Below, piece after piece: positions 5,101 to 5,146 of a stretch of DNA of 5,146 nucleotides. The first letter of the stretch is position 1, and each line of letters starts with the position of its first letter. The notes beneath the pieces were generated by a model. That model was not told the origin of the DNA and ran no database searches. It worked only from the letters and a program-made list of their open reading frames with translations. The DNA is taken from positions 1 through 5,146 of the forward strand of contig CAMBBY010000145.1 of assembly GCA_945863825.1 (NCBI GenBank). The letters run 5' to 3'. Source of the stretch: an uncultured Prevotella sp. (GTDB lineage Bacteria; Bacteroidota; Bacteroidia; Bacteroidales; Bacteroidaceae). The translations under genes were made by a program, and so were the position numbers.

Positions 5101-5146
5101 CTGTCTCTTATACACATCTCCGAGCCCACGAGACTAAGGCGAATCT
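5101..5146 (+). other. Illumina Nextera adapter read-through (not genomic)
   Basis: Positions 5101-5119 are the 19-bp Tn5 mosaic end, CTGTCTCTTATACACATCT. Positions 5120-5134 (CCGAGCCCACGAGAC) are the Nextera read-2 side adapter. Positions 5135-5142 (TAAGGCGA) match the i7 index N701, and 5143-5146 (ATCT) begin the P7 flow-cell sequence. Known adapter order and spacing are matched throughout. Translated in the gene frame it gives the tell-tale LLYTSPSPRD, and on the other strand MCIRDR and YKRQ peptides. The true contig end is therefore at about 5100, give or take a base if genomic sequence happens to match the first adapter base. Confidence 0.98.

Noticed and set aside
4905..5129. Minus-strand open frames at the window end beginning MGSEMCIRDR or MYKRQ
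   Set aside because: Their starts lie in the reverse complement of the Nextera mosaic end, so they are adapter artefacts.
5101..5137. A natural C-terminus and stop codon for the HAD protein
   Set aside because: The last codons and the TAA are encoded by adapter and index bases, and the essential motifs III and IV of the family have not yet appeared.

Overview
The window looks like a piece of a Bacteroidales genome, most likely Prevotella/Segatella or a close relative. The support is a Bacteroidetes-type promoter (TTG, 20-nt spacer, TAnnTTTG), generally weak Shine-Dalgarno sequences, AT-rich gene junctions full of GAAG/GAAA repeats, and the style of the proteins. No marker gene fixes the genus. 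The last 46 bases (5101-5146) are not genomic. They are an Illumina Nextera read-through adapter, so the organism's sequence stops at about 5100 and this is a contig end.

Layout, all on the + strand: (1) 1-102, the last 33 codons of an unrecognised gene. (2) 103-194, a short intergenic region with a good candidate promoter, short inverted repeats and a Shine-Dalgarno sequence. (3) 195-1325, a membrane acyltransferase-3 family protein. (4) 1326-1472, an intergenic region bounded by a perfect 24-bp inverted repeat. (5) 1473-2495, a second acyltransferase-3 protein. (6) 2496-2595, a purine-rich repeat-bearing spacer. (7) 2596-3513, a UbiA-type prenyltransferase of the decaprenyl-phosphate phosphoribosyltransferase group. 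(8) 3517-4650, a third acyltransferase-3 protein carrying an in-frame 27-nt tandem repeat. (9) 4652-5100, the N-terminal part of a HAD-IB phosphatase, cut by the contig end.

The last three genes are separated by 3 and 1 nt and are almost certainly one transcription unit. The first two acyltransferase genes may be read into it from the promoter near 108-138, since no convincing intrinsic terminator lies between them. The likely theme is making and decorating a cell-surface glycan. The UbiA enzyme would put phosphoribose (from PRPP) onto a polyprenyl phosphate. The HAD phosphatase could remove the 5-phosphate, giving a polyprenyl-phosphoryl-pentose donor as in the mycobacterial DPR/DPA route. 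The three integral membrane acyltransferases would add O-acyl groups to sugars at the envelope. The UbiA/HAD pairing is a family-based inference, and the DprE1/DprE2-type epimerase genes that would test it are not in the window.
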